Numbered from the stretch's first letter, positions 33,102 to 44,695 are shown. The stretch: DNA of 64,000 bases from Locusta migratoria (GCA_026315105.1 CM048750.1:108717297-108781296); one strand, 5' to 3'. Program-made: numbers and translations. The notes: generated by a model not told the origin, from the sequence alone.

Positions 33102-33637
33102 TATCCAAAGAAATGTTACGTTTCGGAACTCGACCGCCACCTTATACCAATAAGCAAAATAAACGTATCTCTTCGTTTACGCTATGTATGCAACAGCCGA
33201 CGAACGTGTTAAAAATAGCGCGCTTTAGATAATAAACGGAATGTAAGGGTAACGAACGCTACAAACTTGTATATCAAACACTCTTTTGGAAACACAATAA
33301 CAACAGCAGCAGCAGAATACTGTTTATAAAAAATTCCAATTTACTTGTGGAAATAACGAAAATCAGCAAAGACATCTAGCACAACGTCTGCGTAGAAACT
33401 AAAGACTTCCAACACTGCTGGTTTCACACACAGCATTTTACCGGACATAGCAGAAAGCGCTCTGTCACTCAAACGCCGTTATACTTGGAAGGAATGAATC
33501 TAAATTTAGATCTACAAGCGATCTTAAGAGATGTTCTACCAAACTCAGACAGAAAGACAACTTGCTCTCTCTTAGAAACAACTGCTTAGAAACAACTGCA
33601 CTTTGTGGCTGCTCTTAAAATTAACAATTTCCGAAAT

Positions 33638-33674
<37 letters not shown>

Positions 33675-36426
33675 GCGATCATGCCCTGTTATGTTTCCAT
33701 ATTGATGTATCACTATCTCCCATCAAGTATTTCAACAGGTAAGTTTTCGCTCTTCCTGTAATCCACTTAATATCCAGGTCTGCGCCTTCCGAGAATTCGG
33801 GTAGTTTAATTTTACCTCTTATTTCCTTCCTACAGCAGTACACATCTGCTTGCATATACCCACCTAAAATAGCAAAGGAATCTCTCTTTAGCGACCATGT
33901 TCTGTTAGGCCCTACAATGCAAACGATTCATTACAACATTTATCTGACACAGGTGAAATACTGATGATCGAGCACTGCAGAAGACGTTTAAACAAAACGA
34001 AACCCTATTATACAACTGTATTTCCTTGGAGAGTCACAATAAACAATTAAATGAATAAAGCGTAAAATAATGTACGGATTTCCGACCGTCTAAACTAAAA
34101 CTTGTTTTTCGAAAGCACTAACCTAACAACATCCTTATTCGAATGACCCTCGACAGTACAGCAACCGCGGAATCGAGATAGTACTTGACCTGCCCAATAC
34201 ACCGCAGATTTTCAGTTCTGTAGAACAAGTGGTACCCGCCCTTTACCCAAAATATAGACAAAAATTTCTTACACCAATCACCTTTCCTTTGATTTTTCTT
34301 TTCATTCCACTAAACCGAACTAAAATTTATTTTTTAAATCTATAATAATAAGTAGATGTATAATGCAAAGAAGAAGTATAGGATGCTAACCTGCAAACCG
34401 CAACACCTGATCTGTTAAAAGAACATGGTATGTCTAATTTTTTTTTCGTTACAGTACAACTGCGTACGTGCAACATTTTTTTTGCAAACACTTATATAGC
34501 CCCCCAACGTCCGCATACATCGAACTTCATATTTCAACATGTTTTCCTGATTTCCATGCAAACCCTATGTACTAATCAACTAACCCTTAAGACCGACTGC
34601 AAACGTCACGGAGTTCGTTAGACTTACGGAAACACCAGTCACTTTTCAGTGTTCTTATTTAACACAACAGTTGTTCTCTAACAAATTTGTTAGCTGAGGC
34701 CATATGGATAGGATTGACACCGAGCACAGGGCTGCGCTGTGTAAATACTGGCTATCTTCGTTTCCGATATAGTCCGTAAGTGTATATTGTAGCCTCCAGC
34801 CCAAATTTTATTGACACCAAAACTCTTGATTCGACAAATAAATGTATTCGTCGTCAATCACATTAAACAATCCATATCAACTGCCCTATCACGTTTCTGT
34901 TCCCTATACATCTGTTCCCTATACAGCCTCTTTCCAGGCGAAAGTAATAGGTGGATTACTAGAAACTCGTGCATTTCAAGTTTGTTATAAAACATCTCAG
35001 AGATAAAAGCGACCAACAAGAAGCTGGAGATGTGAGCTCTTCCATTACAACATTCAGTTTAACATCGCTTACTTTCACTTTATAGGGTATAGCAACAGGA
35101 TTTGCTGGGGGTTCTCCAGCACTTCCTTGCCAGTTTCGCTCCAGTAATACAAGTGCTTCACAACGCTGCCGCCAGGTAGGGGAAATTGTAGCCTTACCTT
35201 ATCCCCTTATATCCATCGCCTGCAGTGACGAACTTGTCGAATTTACTACGCTTTTTTTTTCAACCACAAGAACATTATCCTAAATCGACTTCTTTAGAGC
35301 TCTATTGCAACACATCACCCATAACTGGAAACAGGCACTGCATCGCATATTTTAGAGTATTTCAAACACTTTTTACTTGAATTCTATCCCAATTAGCCTG
35401 TGACTCTCTGCGTAATAACATCCATCTCCCACCTAACGACCGAACTACAGCTAAAGGATCTAATCAACCCATTTCTTTTCTTCTAAAGTTCTAACCTAAC
35501 TAGCAAACGACAATCTCGGTAACTCTGCGTCGTTGGTGGATCCCTCTCGAAGATCTAACTGATTGATCATGCATCTTTCTGCATTGTATACTCTACCAGA
35601 CGGTATATCTTAAACGTTTTCTATTAAGCACTAGACCACATACCTCGTACATTTAACAATCACTCGAACACAAATCAATACTCCCGATAAACATCTTTAA
35701 CACACCCAATTACATCGTAAAATGACTGACACATATGGAAAGCTAACAAGGAATGATCCAGATGAACACCAAGCTCTTTTCTTATATATATATATCTAAT
35801 CCTTACAACCAACAACGAAAAAAAATCTACACCCCCATTCTGTTGGCGAGGTAAGTATGGAGCGACAGCCAGACAAAACAGTGATAGAAAGATTGGAGAC
35901 TGATGAGGGGGGAAAACTTGAGAAACTCCTACGAATTTTCCCAAAAATGTGCAGAGGTCTCTGAAGGTGTACAGCCCGTTCTCATTCAGTGAGTGAGCTT
36001 CTAATTCAATGATTTTCCAATTACAGTTTATTATCGAATACTTGATTACGAATGAAATGATGCTAATTACGAGCATATTGTGTGGTTAACTGATGAGTCG
36101 ATAAACTTCATCGGCTAATTTATTCAATTGTATTAATCACCTTAATCCATCCGGCCACACTGATTTGTTTGCCCAATTTCAGGACAGTAGGACGGAAAAG
36201 GTGAAACGTTTTGATAATCAGGTAAGGCGGCAGAAAGATCACGCGAATCACTAATACTAGTAGTCTTTCGTATCAAATTTGCGTTGCAGATACGCTGTCG
36301 TAGATAATGCCACATTTTTTTCTCGGTCGTTCAACTTGTTTCATTACACTTTACCCAATAATAGCCATTCGCAACTGGAAAAGAGAGAGGAATTAATTAA
36401 CAATGGTACACAAACTAAACTCCACC
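33102..36426. other. Long unassigned stretch
   Basis: About 3.3 kb with no coding domain or repeat family I can name. It contains a (CT)n microsatellite at 33643-33673 and a short direct duplication TCTGTTCCCTATACA near 34898-34926. The minus frame at 35675-36076 (133 codons) has a hydrophobic start but no domain and overlaps A/T-rich sequence. I do not call it a gene. Confidence 0.4.
33643..33673. repeat. (CT)n microsatellite
   Basis: About 15 perfect CT units. Confidence 0.95.
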
Positions 36427-36435
36427 AATCACCGT

Positions 36436-36578
36436 CACTACGATCGGGAGTTAGAATCCCCCTCGGGCATTGGTATTTGTGCCGTCCTTAGTGTAAGCTA
36501 GTTCATAAGTAGTGTGTAAGTTTAGGGACTGATGACACCGTAATTAAGTCCCATAAGCTCTACAAACATTTGAAAAAA
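36436..36578 (+). mobile_element. tRNA-derived SINE, type A, 5' truncated, with target duplication
   Basis: Starts in the T-arm (CACTACGATCGGGAGTT), retains CCCCTCGGGCATTGG and the complete body to ACAAACATTTGAAA. AATCACCGT at 36427-36435 and 36579-36587 is a 9-bp target duplication, so the truncation happened during insertion. Confidence 0.9.
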
Positions 36579-36781
36579 ATCACCGTGCACTTGTATACAA
36601 AATCAAAGCAACAAACGGCTGTTTCCCCGTCGTATGTCGATTCCGCTTAACCCTCTCGTAACCGAATTCGTTAAACTTTCGCATTTTACTGTAAATATTG
36701 GTTTCCTGCTTTTGAGTGAGGCTATGTTTCTAAATTCCGGTTGTTATATATAGTTCAAAATCAAATTTTAAAGCTATATTG

Positions 36782-36925
36782 ACGTAACTGCAGTGGTCAT
36801 TGGTCCCGAAACTTACAAACTAATTACGCTAACGTATGCTAAGAACAACACAAACGGACACACATGCTCGAGGAAGGACTCGGACCTCCAACGGGGAACG
36901 ACCGCGCACTCCTCGGGAAAGCACA
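36782..36925 (-). mobile_element. tRNA-derived SINE, type B, degenerate
   Basis: On the minus strand: a GCGCGGTCGTTCCCCGTTGG head piece, GAGGTCCGAGTCCTTCC (B box), CGAGCATGTGTGTCCG, then a shortened body with GGGACCAATGACCACTG. About 200 bp from the plus-strand copy at 36436. Confidence 0.7.
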
Positions 36926-37084
36926 TTAGAACGATTATATATAGTTTGACAATTACTTTAAATGGGAAATATATGTTCCAATGGACTCGAGGAGCAGTAA
37001 CTTAAGGGAGCCATTTTTTTTTTCATTTTTTCTGTGATCAGGATCTTTACAGATAGCCGTATACACCATGGCGCTTGTTACAGT

Positions 37085-37200
37085 GCGCGCGGCTGCTTCC
37101 AGCGAATCCTCCCTCGGGCATGGTTGTGTGTGTATTGTTTTTGGGATCACTTTGATTGAGTAGTTTGTAATTTAGGGACAGATGACCAGTATAAGTCCCA
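37085..37200 (+). mobile_element. SINE fragment, mixed type
   Basis: TCCTCCCTCGGGCATGGTTG then GTGTGTGTA as in type B, but AGTTTGTAATTTAGGGACAG, GATGACCAGTATAAGTCCCA and TAAATCA resemble type A. A decayed or recombinant copy. Confidence 0.65.
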
Positions 37201-37260
37201 TAAATCAACTTCAGAAGGATTTTCTTTACAAATAAGGACGTTATCACCAATCTTATGTGA

Positions 37261-37262
<2 letters not shown>

Positions 37263-37324
<62 letters not shown>
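37263..37324. repeat. T62 homopolymer
   Basis: 62 uninterrupted T flanked by GATC ... GAGATC. Long poly-Lys open frames on the minus strand are artefacts of this run. It may be the poly(A) tail of a minus-strand retroposon whose body would lie at higher coordinates; none was recognised. Sequencing length is uncertain for such a run. Confidence 0.9.
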
Positions 37325-37325
<1 letters not shown>

Positions 37326-38679
37326 AGATCTTAACATTTTTGTGAATTTTTCGAAAACATTGCTGGTACTTTTCAGTAGCTACATCTGAAATTTGTCCAT
37401 GTCTCTTGCTTCCGTCTGCTGTCACCTTCCTGTGATCCTCCTTGTTGGAAAACGTTTTCCAACTACGCAAAGCCCACTTCATCAGGAACTCCAGTAACTA
37501 TCGGTTTGTTTTTTGTGATGAATGCCTTCCTCTTCTCATTATAGTTCTTCTGGTAGTTTCAAATACTCATGCCACGCTCACATTTTAAGTCATCAAGTGC
37601 TATCTGTTATTCTGCTACCTCTTCATGATATCCGTTTCCAGACAACACCTCATCCCGGGCAGCGAAAACAGGTACTCCATAATTCCCTCTTCTTTCAGTC
37701 CCGACATTTCTACAAACATAATATGACAAGTTACATCATTTGTTCTCGTTGTGTTCTGTGGTGAGCGTCACATTCGGTTTACCTACTTAGTTTCTAGCGA
37801 AACAGCGGATTTCAATGTCGTGTCTTCTAGTATATATCAGTAACAAGCATCCACCTGTAATAATATGACATTTTGACGCTAATATGAACAAAAGGCACAA
37901 CAGAAATTCTTTATATACGGTGACTATACGGTAATCACTGATTTAGAAACGATTTACCAATAAATATGAGCACAAATCAGTATATTTCTATAAAAGAAAG
38001 AAAACAATAAATACCTCTATGAAGCTTATTTTTTTTCAGACAAAATGAAAAGGTACATAAAACTACCAAACAACAAGCTAGCTGGCTCCAAACTGTTGAT
38101 GTGTTCAACACTAGATTACAGCACCACACAGATGATGGATTTTCACTTCTCTGTAATCTCAAGGGTAGACATTCGTATGAGGGACACGCACGTCCCGCTG
38201 GCCACCAAGCTGTTAATCTTCTTACGCACGGAAGACGGCATTGCGGTGAGCGGACAACTTTGAAAACAGTGACTGAGGGCAACTGTCAAAGGGGGTACTA
38301 TTTGTTGGCTTACAGGAGAGATGGCTCCAGATTCTCTGTAGTGGAAAACCGTAAGAAGATTAGGAGGAGGGCTCTCTCAAATAGATTGAAAAGTCCCTTA
38401 AGGGCAACAGGCTGATAGGGAAAACAGACAAGTGAAAGGGGGACCCACAAATTCGTTGTTTATCATTTATACAATTAGTTTATGTATCTATTACTTTTTT
38501 ATGGCAACAGGGATGCATTTATCCAAACATTTATAGCCCCATTAGCAATGGATTTCCAAAACAATTAAGATAAATATTAACTGTAAACAACAATTTTGTA
38601 ATTTCGTTGCTTTATCCGGTGACTAATTGGATGTTGTCCACGGTGGTCTCGGACTTCCTGAAGGAACGAGGGTCTATAG
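37325..38679. other. Unassigned sequence upstream of a gypsy element
   Basis: No clear gene. The 104-codon plus frame at 38101-38415 has no recognisable domain. It may be part of the LTR, leader or early gag of the gypsy element that follows, but no second LTR exists to test this. Confidence 0.35.
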
Positions 38680-38983
38680 GACGTCTGATCATAGCTAGAA
38701 ACTTGTCAGCACGTATGCGTTATGAACTTGAACGGAGGTCCAAGGGACTTCTGAAACATTGGAGCAATATGTAGAAAGTGTTCGTATGGCAGTGGTGGCA
38801 CTTGATATGTCGGTTTCGGAGAAAGATACCTTTGCTATTATTACTGAAGGAATGCGTCCTGAGGATCGAACCCGTTTGATGTTTGCTTCCTGGCCGGTTA
38901 ACTTCAATGAGTTGGGCCAGATGTTACAATCAATCGAAGCTTCGGCGATGGCAGACGAGCAGCGTGAATCGAGTTCCAATTAG
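38680..38983 (+). pseudogene. Gypsy Gag C-terminal half
   Basis: The frame first reads MRYELERRSKG, shifts, then TSETLEQYVESVRMAVVALD and EKDTFAIITEGMRPEDRTRL, VNFNELGQMLQSIE. This is the end of the Retrotrans_gag domain, in which the virus-like particle protein folds. A stop follows SSSN. About 50 bp later RRCFRCGSQECAV is a truncated zinc knuckle (C-X2-C). Confidence 0.8.
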
Positions 38984-39159
38984 GGCTTTCTGAACCACAG
39001 GATAATGCGCCGCGCCTAGTGCCTCATCCCTGTGATAACAGACGTTGTTTCCGTTGTGGATCCCAAGAGTGTGCTGTCAATAGGTCCACTCGGGCTAGCA
39101 GTTGACGGCAGGCGAGGAAGGCTGTAGTCCGTTGCCGTCGGAGACGTAGGCGGGAAAGT

Positions 39160-40501
39160 ATTCATGCTGTTGGATTGTTAGATTCTGGCAGTTCTGTTTC
39201 TATCCTTGATTATGATTGGTTTTTAGAGTATGGTCACATGTGTAAATGGGCTGCCTCCCGCCCTAGTTCCAGCGGCCAATGGGCAAGAGTTGTCTCTGGT
39301 GGGTCAGATGCGGGCTAGTGTAACCATTTGTGGATTTTCCTGGCCAGTCATTCTTTTTCTTGTTAAGAATTTAGCCGTTACCTTGATATTGGGGTGTGAC
39401 TTTATTCAAAGTACCGGATTAGTGCTCGATTATGCCAGTAGATCCTTCTACTTTAAATTTTGTCCCGTTGAAGTCGTTGCCCTCTGTTCTTGTCGTTATG
39501 CGAACAAGTCCGGTGTTTTTCATTGTGGTGATGGGGATTTTCAGGTAGATCACCTAGAGCCTAACCAGGCAGCCCAGTTAGTTAACGAATTACGGAGATT
39601 TCCTGATGTTTTGTCTGAAAAATTGGGAGTTACTGGGTTAATTGAGTATAACATACGTCTGACTGATAATAATCCAGTGCACCAGTCTCTATATCGATTA
39701 TCCCCTCCTAAGATGAAGGTCCTCAGAGAAAAGTTGAGTAGCATGTTGAAAAGTGGGGTCATTAGGCCATCTACCTCCCCTTACGCTTCGCCTATATTTC
39801 TTGTGCCTAAGGATCAGGGACAAGATTATCGACCGGTAATTGATTACAGATTACTCAATGAGAAGGTCATCTTTGAGTCAGTACCGTTGCCAGACCTTCA
39901 TAACTGTTTTGATTGGTTCGCAGGGGCCAATTGGTTTACTGTTTTTGATTTGAACCAGGCTCATTACCAAATTCCTCTCACTGAACAATCTAAGCATGTC
40001 ACCGCCTTCTGCACTGATTGGAATTTGTTCGAGTTTAACCGTGTCCCCTTTGGTTTGGCAACGGGCGCTGCTGTTCTGTCCCGATTATTGGATCGCATTT
40101 TAGGAGATTTAAAGTTCATATGCGAGTTAAACTATCTGGGTGATGTTGTTATTTACAGCCGCACCTTTGAGGATCATATTTCCCATATCGAGCAGGTGTT
40201 AGCTAGGTTTCGCTCAGCTGGTCTGACGATTAAACCTTCCAAGATCACCCTAGCTAGGCATCAAGTTTCCTTTCTGGGACATTTGGTGTCCGGTGATGGA
40301 ATCAGAATTGATCAGGAAAGAACTAAGGATCGAAAGCAGTTTCGACCACCTAGAAATAAGAAGGAGACAGCCAGGTTTATCGGTATGGCCAATTATTTTC
40401 GGAAGTTTGTCCCCAATTTTGCGCAGCTGGCTGCCCCTCTTAACAATTTACGTAAAAAGGGGGAAGAGTCTATATGGGGAGAAATCCAACAGAGCGATTA
40501 A
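39160..40501 (+). pseudogene. Gypsy protease and reverse transcriptase, RT active site mutated
   Basis: Protease: GLLDSGSSVSIL with the catalytic DSG at 39181-39189. After a frameshift near 39230 the 423-codon frame continues to LILGCDFIQSTGLVLDY (protease end, about residue 52). RT: LYRLSPPKMKVLREKLSSML, RPSTSPYASPIFLVPK, YRPVIDYRLLNEKV, WFTVFDLNQAHYQIPL with first Asp, and FNRVPFGLATGAAV. Then LNYLGDVVIYS at about 302-305 where YLDD is required: the first Asp is Gly, so the enzyme should be dead. VSFLGHLVSGDGI and TARFIGMANYFRKFVPNFAQ end the palm and thumb. The frame is lost near 40500 at the start of RNase H. Confidence 0.9.
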
Positions 40502-40711
40502 GACTGGTATCACCAATCCACCTCTTCTTGCCATTCGCACTAGAGAAGTTCCGTTTTTATCTCTAGCATAGGGAGTTCGACTTAGAAATGGAAAATCAGG
40601 CCCTTAGTGGGTGCTGGCTAGGCCAAGAAGGCTCGAAGAATTGCGAGGTGGGCAGTCCGTATATCGGCTTTCAGATTCAAGGTTCATTACATTAGAGGTT
40701 TCGACAATCAT
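40502..40711 (+). pseudogene. Gypsy RNase H remnant
   Basis: Only about 210 bp separate the RT frame from MADALSRIF (at 40712), which ends the RNase H region in this family (usual wording: N-x-VADALSR). RNase H is normally about 130 residues, so most of it has been deleted. The residue HYIRGFDNHVADALSR-like reading spans 40680-40735. Confidence 0.7.
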
Positions 40712-41521
40712 GTGGCTGACGCTCTCAGCCGGATATTTCAGGAGAAATGGAGCTCTGAGCCCAAGGCCATGAGTGAGCCTCGCCCACAGGTGTTGAGCAG
40801 TGTCCTTACTGACGTTCCACAGCTGTTTACGGATTTACGCTCGAAGGAGGATCGGGATTCCTTATGGGGCCCCATTAGGGGCAAGTTGTTAGCGGGTGAG
40901 TGCGTGCCGGGGTTTTCCCTGAGCAAAGGGGTCCTTTGTAAAGAAGTCAACAAGTCTGGGCAAGTAAGAAGCTGCCTCCCGCTTGAGTTGATACCTACAG
41001 TGTTTCATTATTTTCATAATTCCTTGTTGGGTGGCCAAAAAACCCTGGCAAAGGTGCGTGAACAACTTACATGGTCATCACTGTATAAGGATGTTCAGCA
41101 TTTGGTTGGTCAATGTGAGGCCTGCATGAAGGGAAAGCCCAGTTCGCATATGCCGGCCGGGACCCTACAATCGGAGCGGGAACAGCAACCCGTGGATAAA
41201 CTTTTCAGCGATTATGTGGGGCCCCTTCCACATACCAAGGAAGGAAATCGGTACATCTTAGTAGTTGTTGAAGCCTTTTCTCGTTTTATTGGGCTTATTC
41301 CGAGTCGAGGGATCAGTACCACCGTGACTATACGCCATTTGACCAGTATTTTTTCATGGTTTGGCTTTCCCAAGCCCTTGGTCAGTGACAACGCCCCTGC
41401 CTTCGTTTCTACGCATTTCAAGCGGTTTTGTTTTGGACAGGGCATTCGACATATCACTACCACCCCATATTACCCGCAGGCTTCCTCGGCAGAGAGGGTA
41501 AATCGTAACCTCGCAAAATAA
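40712..41521 (+). pseudogene. Gypsy integrase
   Basis: The open frame holds the zinc-binding N terminus: FHYFHNSLLGGQKTL (the second His, normally LGGH, is Gln), then CEACMKGK (CC pair). The catalytic core has LFSDYVGPLPHTKEGNRYIL with Asp 1, PLVSDNAPAFVSTHF with Asp 2, and YYPQASSAERVNRNLAK with Glu. Between Asp 2 and Glu I count 34 residues, one fewer than the usual 35. A stop follows NLAK. The integrase inserts the cDNA into chromosomes. The His loss and premature end make activity doubtful. Confidence 0.88.
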
Positions 41522-41959
41522 ATGGGATAGCTCACTTTTCTGGCTTAATTTAGCTTTTAATTCTGCCCAACATGAAGCAGTTTCTGCTGATCTTATGTTG
41601 GCCTACTCCCTCAACTCTCCACTGTCTAAATTGTGGAACATTAATGACCTTCTCCCAACTACAATCACGCCTCAGGTGGTCAAAGAGAATTGAGATCAGG
41701 CCAGAAGAAATATTGACTTGGCCCATCGACAAGCTAGGCGTTATAATCTGGAATGGCGCCCCTTTAAGAGGAAGATTGGGGATATTTATGAAGAACTACC
41801 CTGGGCGAATGAGGGATAGCCAGCTAGGGAAATTTGGATCGATTTGTAGGGCCCTGTGAGATTCTTAAGATTTTGGGACACGTTAATTTGTTAGTCAAAG
41901 AGCTCGGTACAGGTAGGAAACACAGGGTCCATCTTAGTCAAGTTAAGCTTGCCAAGTAA
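41522..41959 (+). pseudogene. Gypsy integrase C-terminal part, several frameshifts
   Basis: Beyond the stop, the plus strand in shifting frames reads FNSAQHEAVSADLMLAYSLN and SPLSKLWNINDLLP, then LAHRQARRYNLEWRPFKRKI and, at the end, VNLLVKELGTGRKHRV and HLSQVKLAK. This is the usual C-terminal (GPY/F-like) end of a gypsy integrase. The final TAA at 41957-41959 marks the end of pol. Confidence 0.75.
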
Positions 41960-41984
41960 AGGCTGCGGGGTGATTTAGTTTGAA

Positions 41985-42098
41985 TATCAATATTTCTGCC
42001 GTCTTTAGTATTTGCTAGTTCATAAGTAGTTTGTAAGTTTATCGACTAATGACCCCGTAGTTAAGTCCCATAAGCTCGACAAACAGTTGAATATTTGA
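41985..42098 (+). mobile_element. tRNA-derived SINE, type A, body only
   Basis: From ATATCAATATTTCTGCCGTC to CCATAAGCTCGACAAACAGT. The tRNA-like head is missing. It starts within about 30 bp of the gypsy pol stop and replaces where the LTR would be. Confidence 0.8.
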
Positions 42099-42170
42099 TA
42101 GCTAGGGCAAATAATGTACAATACACATTCACAGAATTTACATCAACCGCGAATGGGCAAAGTTAAAAAT

Positions 42171-42250
42171 GCGCACCCAGTCCACATTCGAACCTGCATC
42201 TCTTGCTTGCTAGTCAGTTGCGCTCAGCCCTAAACCACCAAGGACACAGA
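42171..42250 (-). repeat. tRNA-like repeat unit
   Basis: On the minus strand: GTGTCCTTGGTGGTTTAGGG, an A-box-like CTGAGCGC, then GCAGGTTCGAATGTGGACTG with a good B box and GGTGC at the end. About 75-80 nt. Acceptor and T-stem pairing are imperfect, so this is probably a SINE head or tRNA pseudogene. Confidence 0.55.
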
Positions 42251-42420
42251 AACCATCACAAGTGCACGGATTACTATAGCTCGACACCTGTCAGAGTCAC
42301 ATGATCAACTTTTCCCCTCCCACTGTTAATCAAACTGAGGGTTTTTCAGACTCCAATAGGAGTAAGGGTCTACAAGTGCCTCCGCACTGAAGAAAGGGTC
42401 ATTGCCCGTGAATGGCTCAT

Positions 42421-42423
<3 letters not shown>

Positions 42424-42458
<35 letters not shown>
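42424..42458. repeat. (GT)n microsatellite
   Basis: About 17 GT units, followed by an interrupted GTGTGTGGGTGCGTGCGC stretch. Confidence 0.95.
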
Positions 42459-42459
<1 letters not shown>

Positions 42460-42460
<1 letters not shown>

Positions 42461-43199
42461 CGTGTGTGGGTGCGTGCGCGCTTGTGCGTGGGTATGTCTT
42501 CTTTCATTATAGGCTAACACTTCATACAACGAAGGTGGTAACAACAACGAGATACAGTAAAATATTGAAAAGATAGATCAGTTAGATGTCAAGTGACTAG
42601 TGTTCAGAACGGTAATGTCACGAGACAGGCAACTTTGAACCTACGTTTGTTGATGAAAACGAAACTGAAGAAGACTCTTTCAGTGGATTTCACACAAGAC
42701 GTCCGTATGCCTAGGTTATTTGTGAAGACCCCATGTAAACTTGTTAGGTAGTTTAGAACATTAGACTCAAAAACTGGGCAAGTGAGTAATTTTTTAGGCA
42801 CATTAACAATGGCCATGTTGATTTTAAACGAAGGCTTGCGTGACTCAGTTATTCTCAATAAACACGACACCCAGGAAATGGCCGCTTGCAACACAGGTCG
42901 AAACGTCAGTGAAACTTGATATCTTGACGATGTGATACAGTGTCGGAAGAATATTTTTGACAATGGGCATGTTGGTTTTACACTTTTGTTGTGGAAAAGA
43001 TTTACTAATATCTGGTTTGATTTGTGCAAATTTTGGATTACCACTAGTGGACCTAATTATGAAATTAATTAGGTGGAACTAATATTCTAGGTGTATGACC
43101 ACGTCTGTTTTAACATAGTAACTACGTCCTTATCCGACGTCATCGCTTTCAGTCGGGAAAACCCAGCGCTCCTCTGAACTTGCCCACCGCACCTCCGGA
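42460..43199. other. Unassigned sequence
   Basis: The minus-strand frame at 42604-43044 (146 codons) is the longest open frame here. Its composition is ordinary, but I recognise no domain and see no start context or homologous copy in the window. Left uncalled. Confidence 0.35.
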
Positions 43200-43908
43200 T
43201 GAGAGGTTACGAACATCAAAGTTTCATGGATCATGGAACTGTTACCTCACGATAAGGAATATGTGAATGATATTTGGTTAAAATCGGTTCAGTGGTTTAG
43301 GAGAAAATGTATATTATCCCATGATGTAGCAGTTTTTATCGCATCTTATTGTTTATGTCGCCATATATCGTGAACTGTGTGTCGTACTGTGCTATAATTT
43401 GGAACGTACGATCAGTGTTATGTCTATGTATTGTCTTTAACATTTCTCGCAAATACAATTAATAGTGTACGAGTAATAAATTATAACGTCATGCCAAATG
43501 TAATTTTACTGCATGAACGTCTAAAAATAGTAATCCATAAACATTTTTCCATTCATCATTTTGTTGGGATTGTTAGCAAGAAAAAGCTTCCTAAAGGTTT
43601 GAAATTATGTTTAGAGTTTGTTGCAAGTCACTAAGTGCTCTGCTTCTCAAATAGTGGACTGATAAAGTCATACTACGACGTACCGCAAGACGGGAAATTT
43701 TTATTATTTATGGCGTCATATCTATTGAACTATCGGCCACATCGCGAAAACCTTTCTTAGCTGACGTTTTCTGCCTAAAAACTACAATACTGCCAAATTT
43801 CAGCTTCATAGGTGCAGTAGTTTTCGAGATTTCGTGTTTAGTCAGTGAGTGAGTGAGTGAATCAATGAGTGTATGAGTGTCCTTTCGCTATTATATAGAT
43901 AGAGATTA
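43200..43908 (+). repeat. RTE-like non-LTR 3'-end repeat, copy 3
   Basis: Begins near GAGAGGTTACGAACATCAAA. GAATATGTGAATGATATTTG then AAAATCGGTTCAGTGGTTTA is a phrase type common in arthropod RTE and SINE tails and also seen at 51440-51495. It ends GTCAGTGAGTGAGTGAGTGA, CCTTTCGCTATTATATAGAT and AGAGATTA. It is the best-preserved copy of the family in the window and the reference used for copies 1, 2 and 4. Confidence 0.8.
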
Positions 43909-44499
43909 GAGCGGAGATCCATTTAGAAAACTAGCATCATGGTTACCAATGTATTTCTGGGGCCGAGCGGTGTGTTCCCAGCTTTAAGTCAGGATGAGGC
44001 GTGGAATCTGGTGGAGCGCCAAGGGACGCTAGTGAAACAGAATTATAATTGACACATTTTATTTCGTAACATACATAAGTGTGATGAAGGCGCTAGCTCG
44101 ACAGGAGCTAGAGCAGTAGGTGGCGTCACTTTCGAGCTGCAAACTGGGTGTTTCGTATGATGGTAGTGCCCGCGCCGCGCAACGATGCCGGAAAGCGATG
44201 CAAAGACTGTTATTGTGAAGTGCTCTATCCCTTCAGCAGGCTATGCAGCGACCAGTGTATCCACGCAGGGACCCCTCGGAAGTCGGATGTCGTGCTGCTT
44301 CCCGACTCGGGACACCGGCTGGCCGAATTAGCACCAGAATGTTAACCCGACGAAAGGAACATTGGCCTTTAGTAACCATCACTGAAGACTGCGCTGGCCT
44401 CAGGCAGCCACCATAGAGGGGTGAAGTCGTCAGCACAGCGGATCACCATCTTCCCAGATGATGTTTAGTGTGAAGTATGGCCTAGACCAGACTCCATCT
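43909..44499. other. Unassigned sequence
   Basis: Moderately GC-rich with no domain. Short frames on both strands (44148-44345, 44233-44436) overlap in opposite directions, as expected by chance. Confidence 0.35.
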
Positions 44500-44684
44500 A
44501 AGGCGTCTCGCTGCGGAGCGCGCGGTTGCTCGCCGTGGAGGTTCGAGTCCTCCCTGGGGCATGGGTGTGTGTGTTTGTCCTTAGGCTAGTTTACCTAGGT
44601 TTAAGTAGTTTGTAAGCTACGGACTGATGACCATACAGTTTGGTCCAATAGATATACAAACATTTGAACATTTTTTTTTTTTTT
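44500..44684 (+). mobile_element. tRNA-derived SINE, type B, 5' truncated with target duplication
   Basis: Starts AAGGCGTCTCGCTGCGGAGC, B box GGTTCGAGTCC, CTGGGGCATGGGTGTGTG, body to CAATAGATATACAAACATTT, then T14. AGACTCCATCT (44489-44499) and AGACTACATCT (44685-44695) form an 11-bp target duplication with one mismatch. The T tract is unusual for a plus-strand SINE and may have expanded from the terminal TTT. Confidence 0.88.
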
Positions 44685-44695
44685 AGACTACATCT

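Larger units (their letters stand above)
38680..41959 (+). mobile_element. Ty3/gypsy retrotransposon, gag-pol without LTRs
   Basis: Continuous homology from the second half of Gag to the end of the polyprotein (the reading VHLSQVKLAK then stop at 41957-41959). Order gag, protease, RT, RNase H remnant, integrase: the Ty3/gypsy order. No LTR was found on either side. Almost immediately after the stop (about 41985) a SINE fragment begins, so the 3' LTR was deleted or displaced. At least four frameshifts or stops, described in the next entries. Confidence 0.88.

Noticed and set aside
32729..33232. 167-codon plus-strand open frame
   Set aside because: It is antisense to the hAT transposase remnant and crosses the element's right terminus.
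35675..36076. 133-codon minus-strand frame as a host gene
   Set aside because: A/T-driven hydrophobic start and no domain.
37047..37482. Poly-lysine open frames on the minus strand
   Set aside because: Created by the T62 run.
42604..43044. 146-codon minus-strand frame as a host gene
   Set aside because: Same reasons; it would need transcript evidence.
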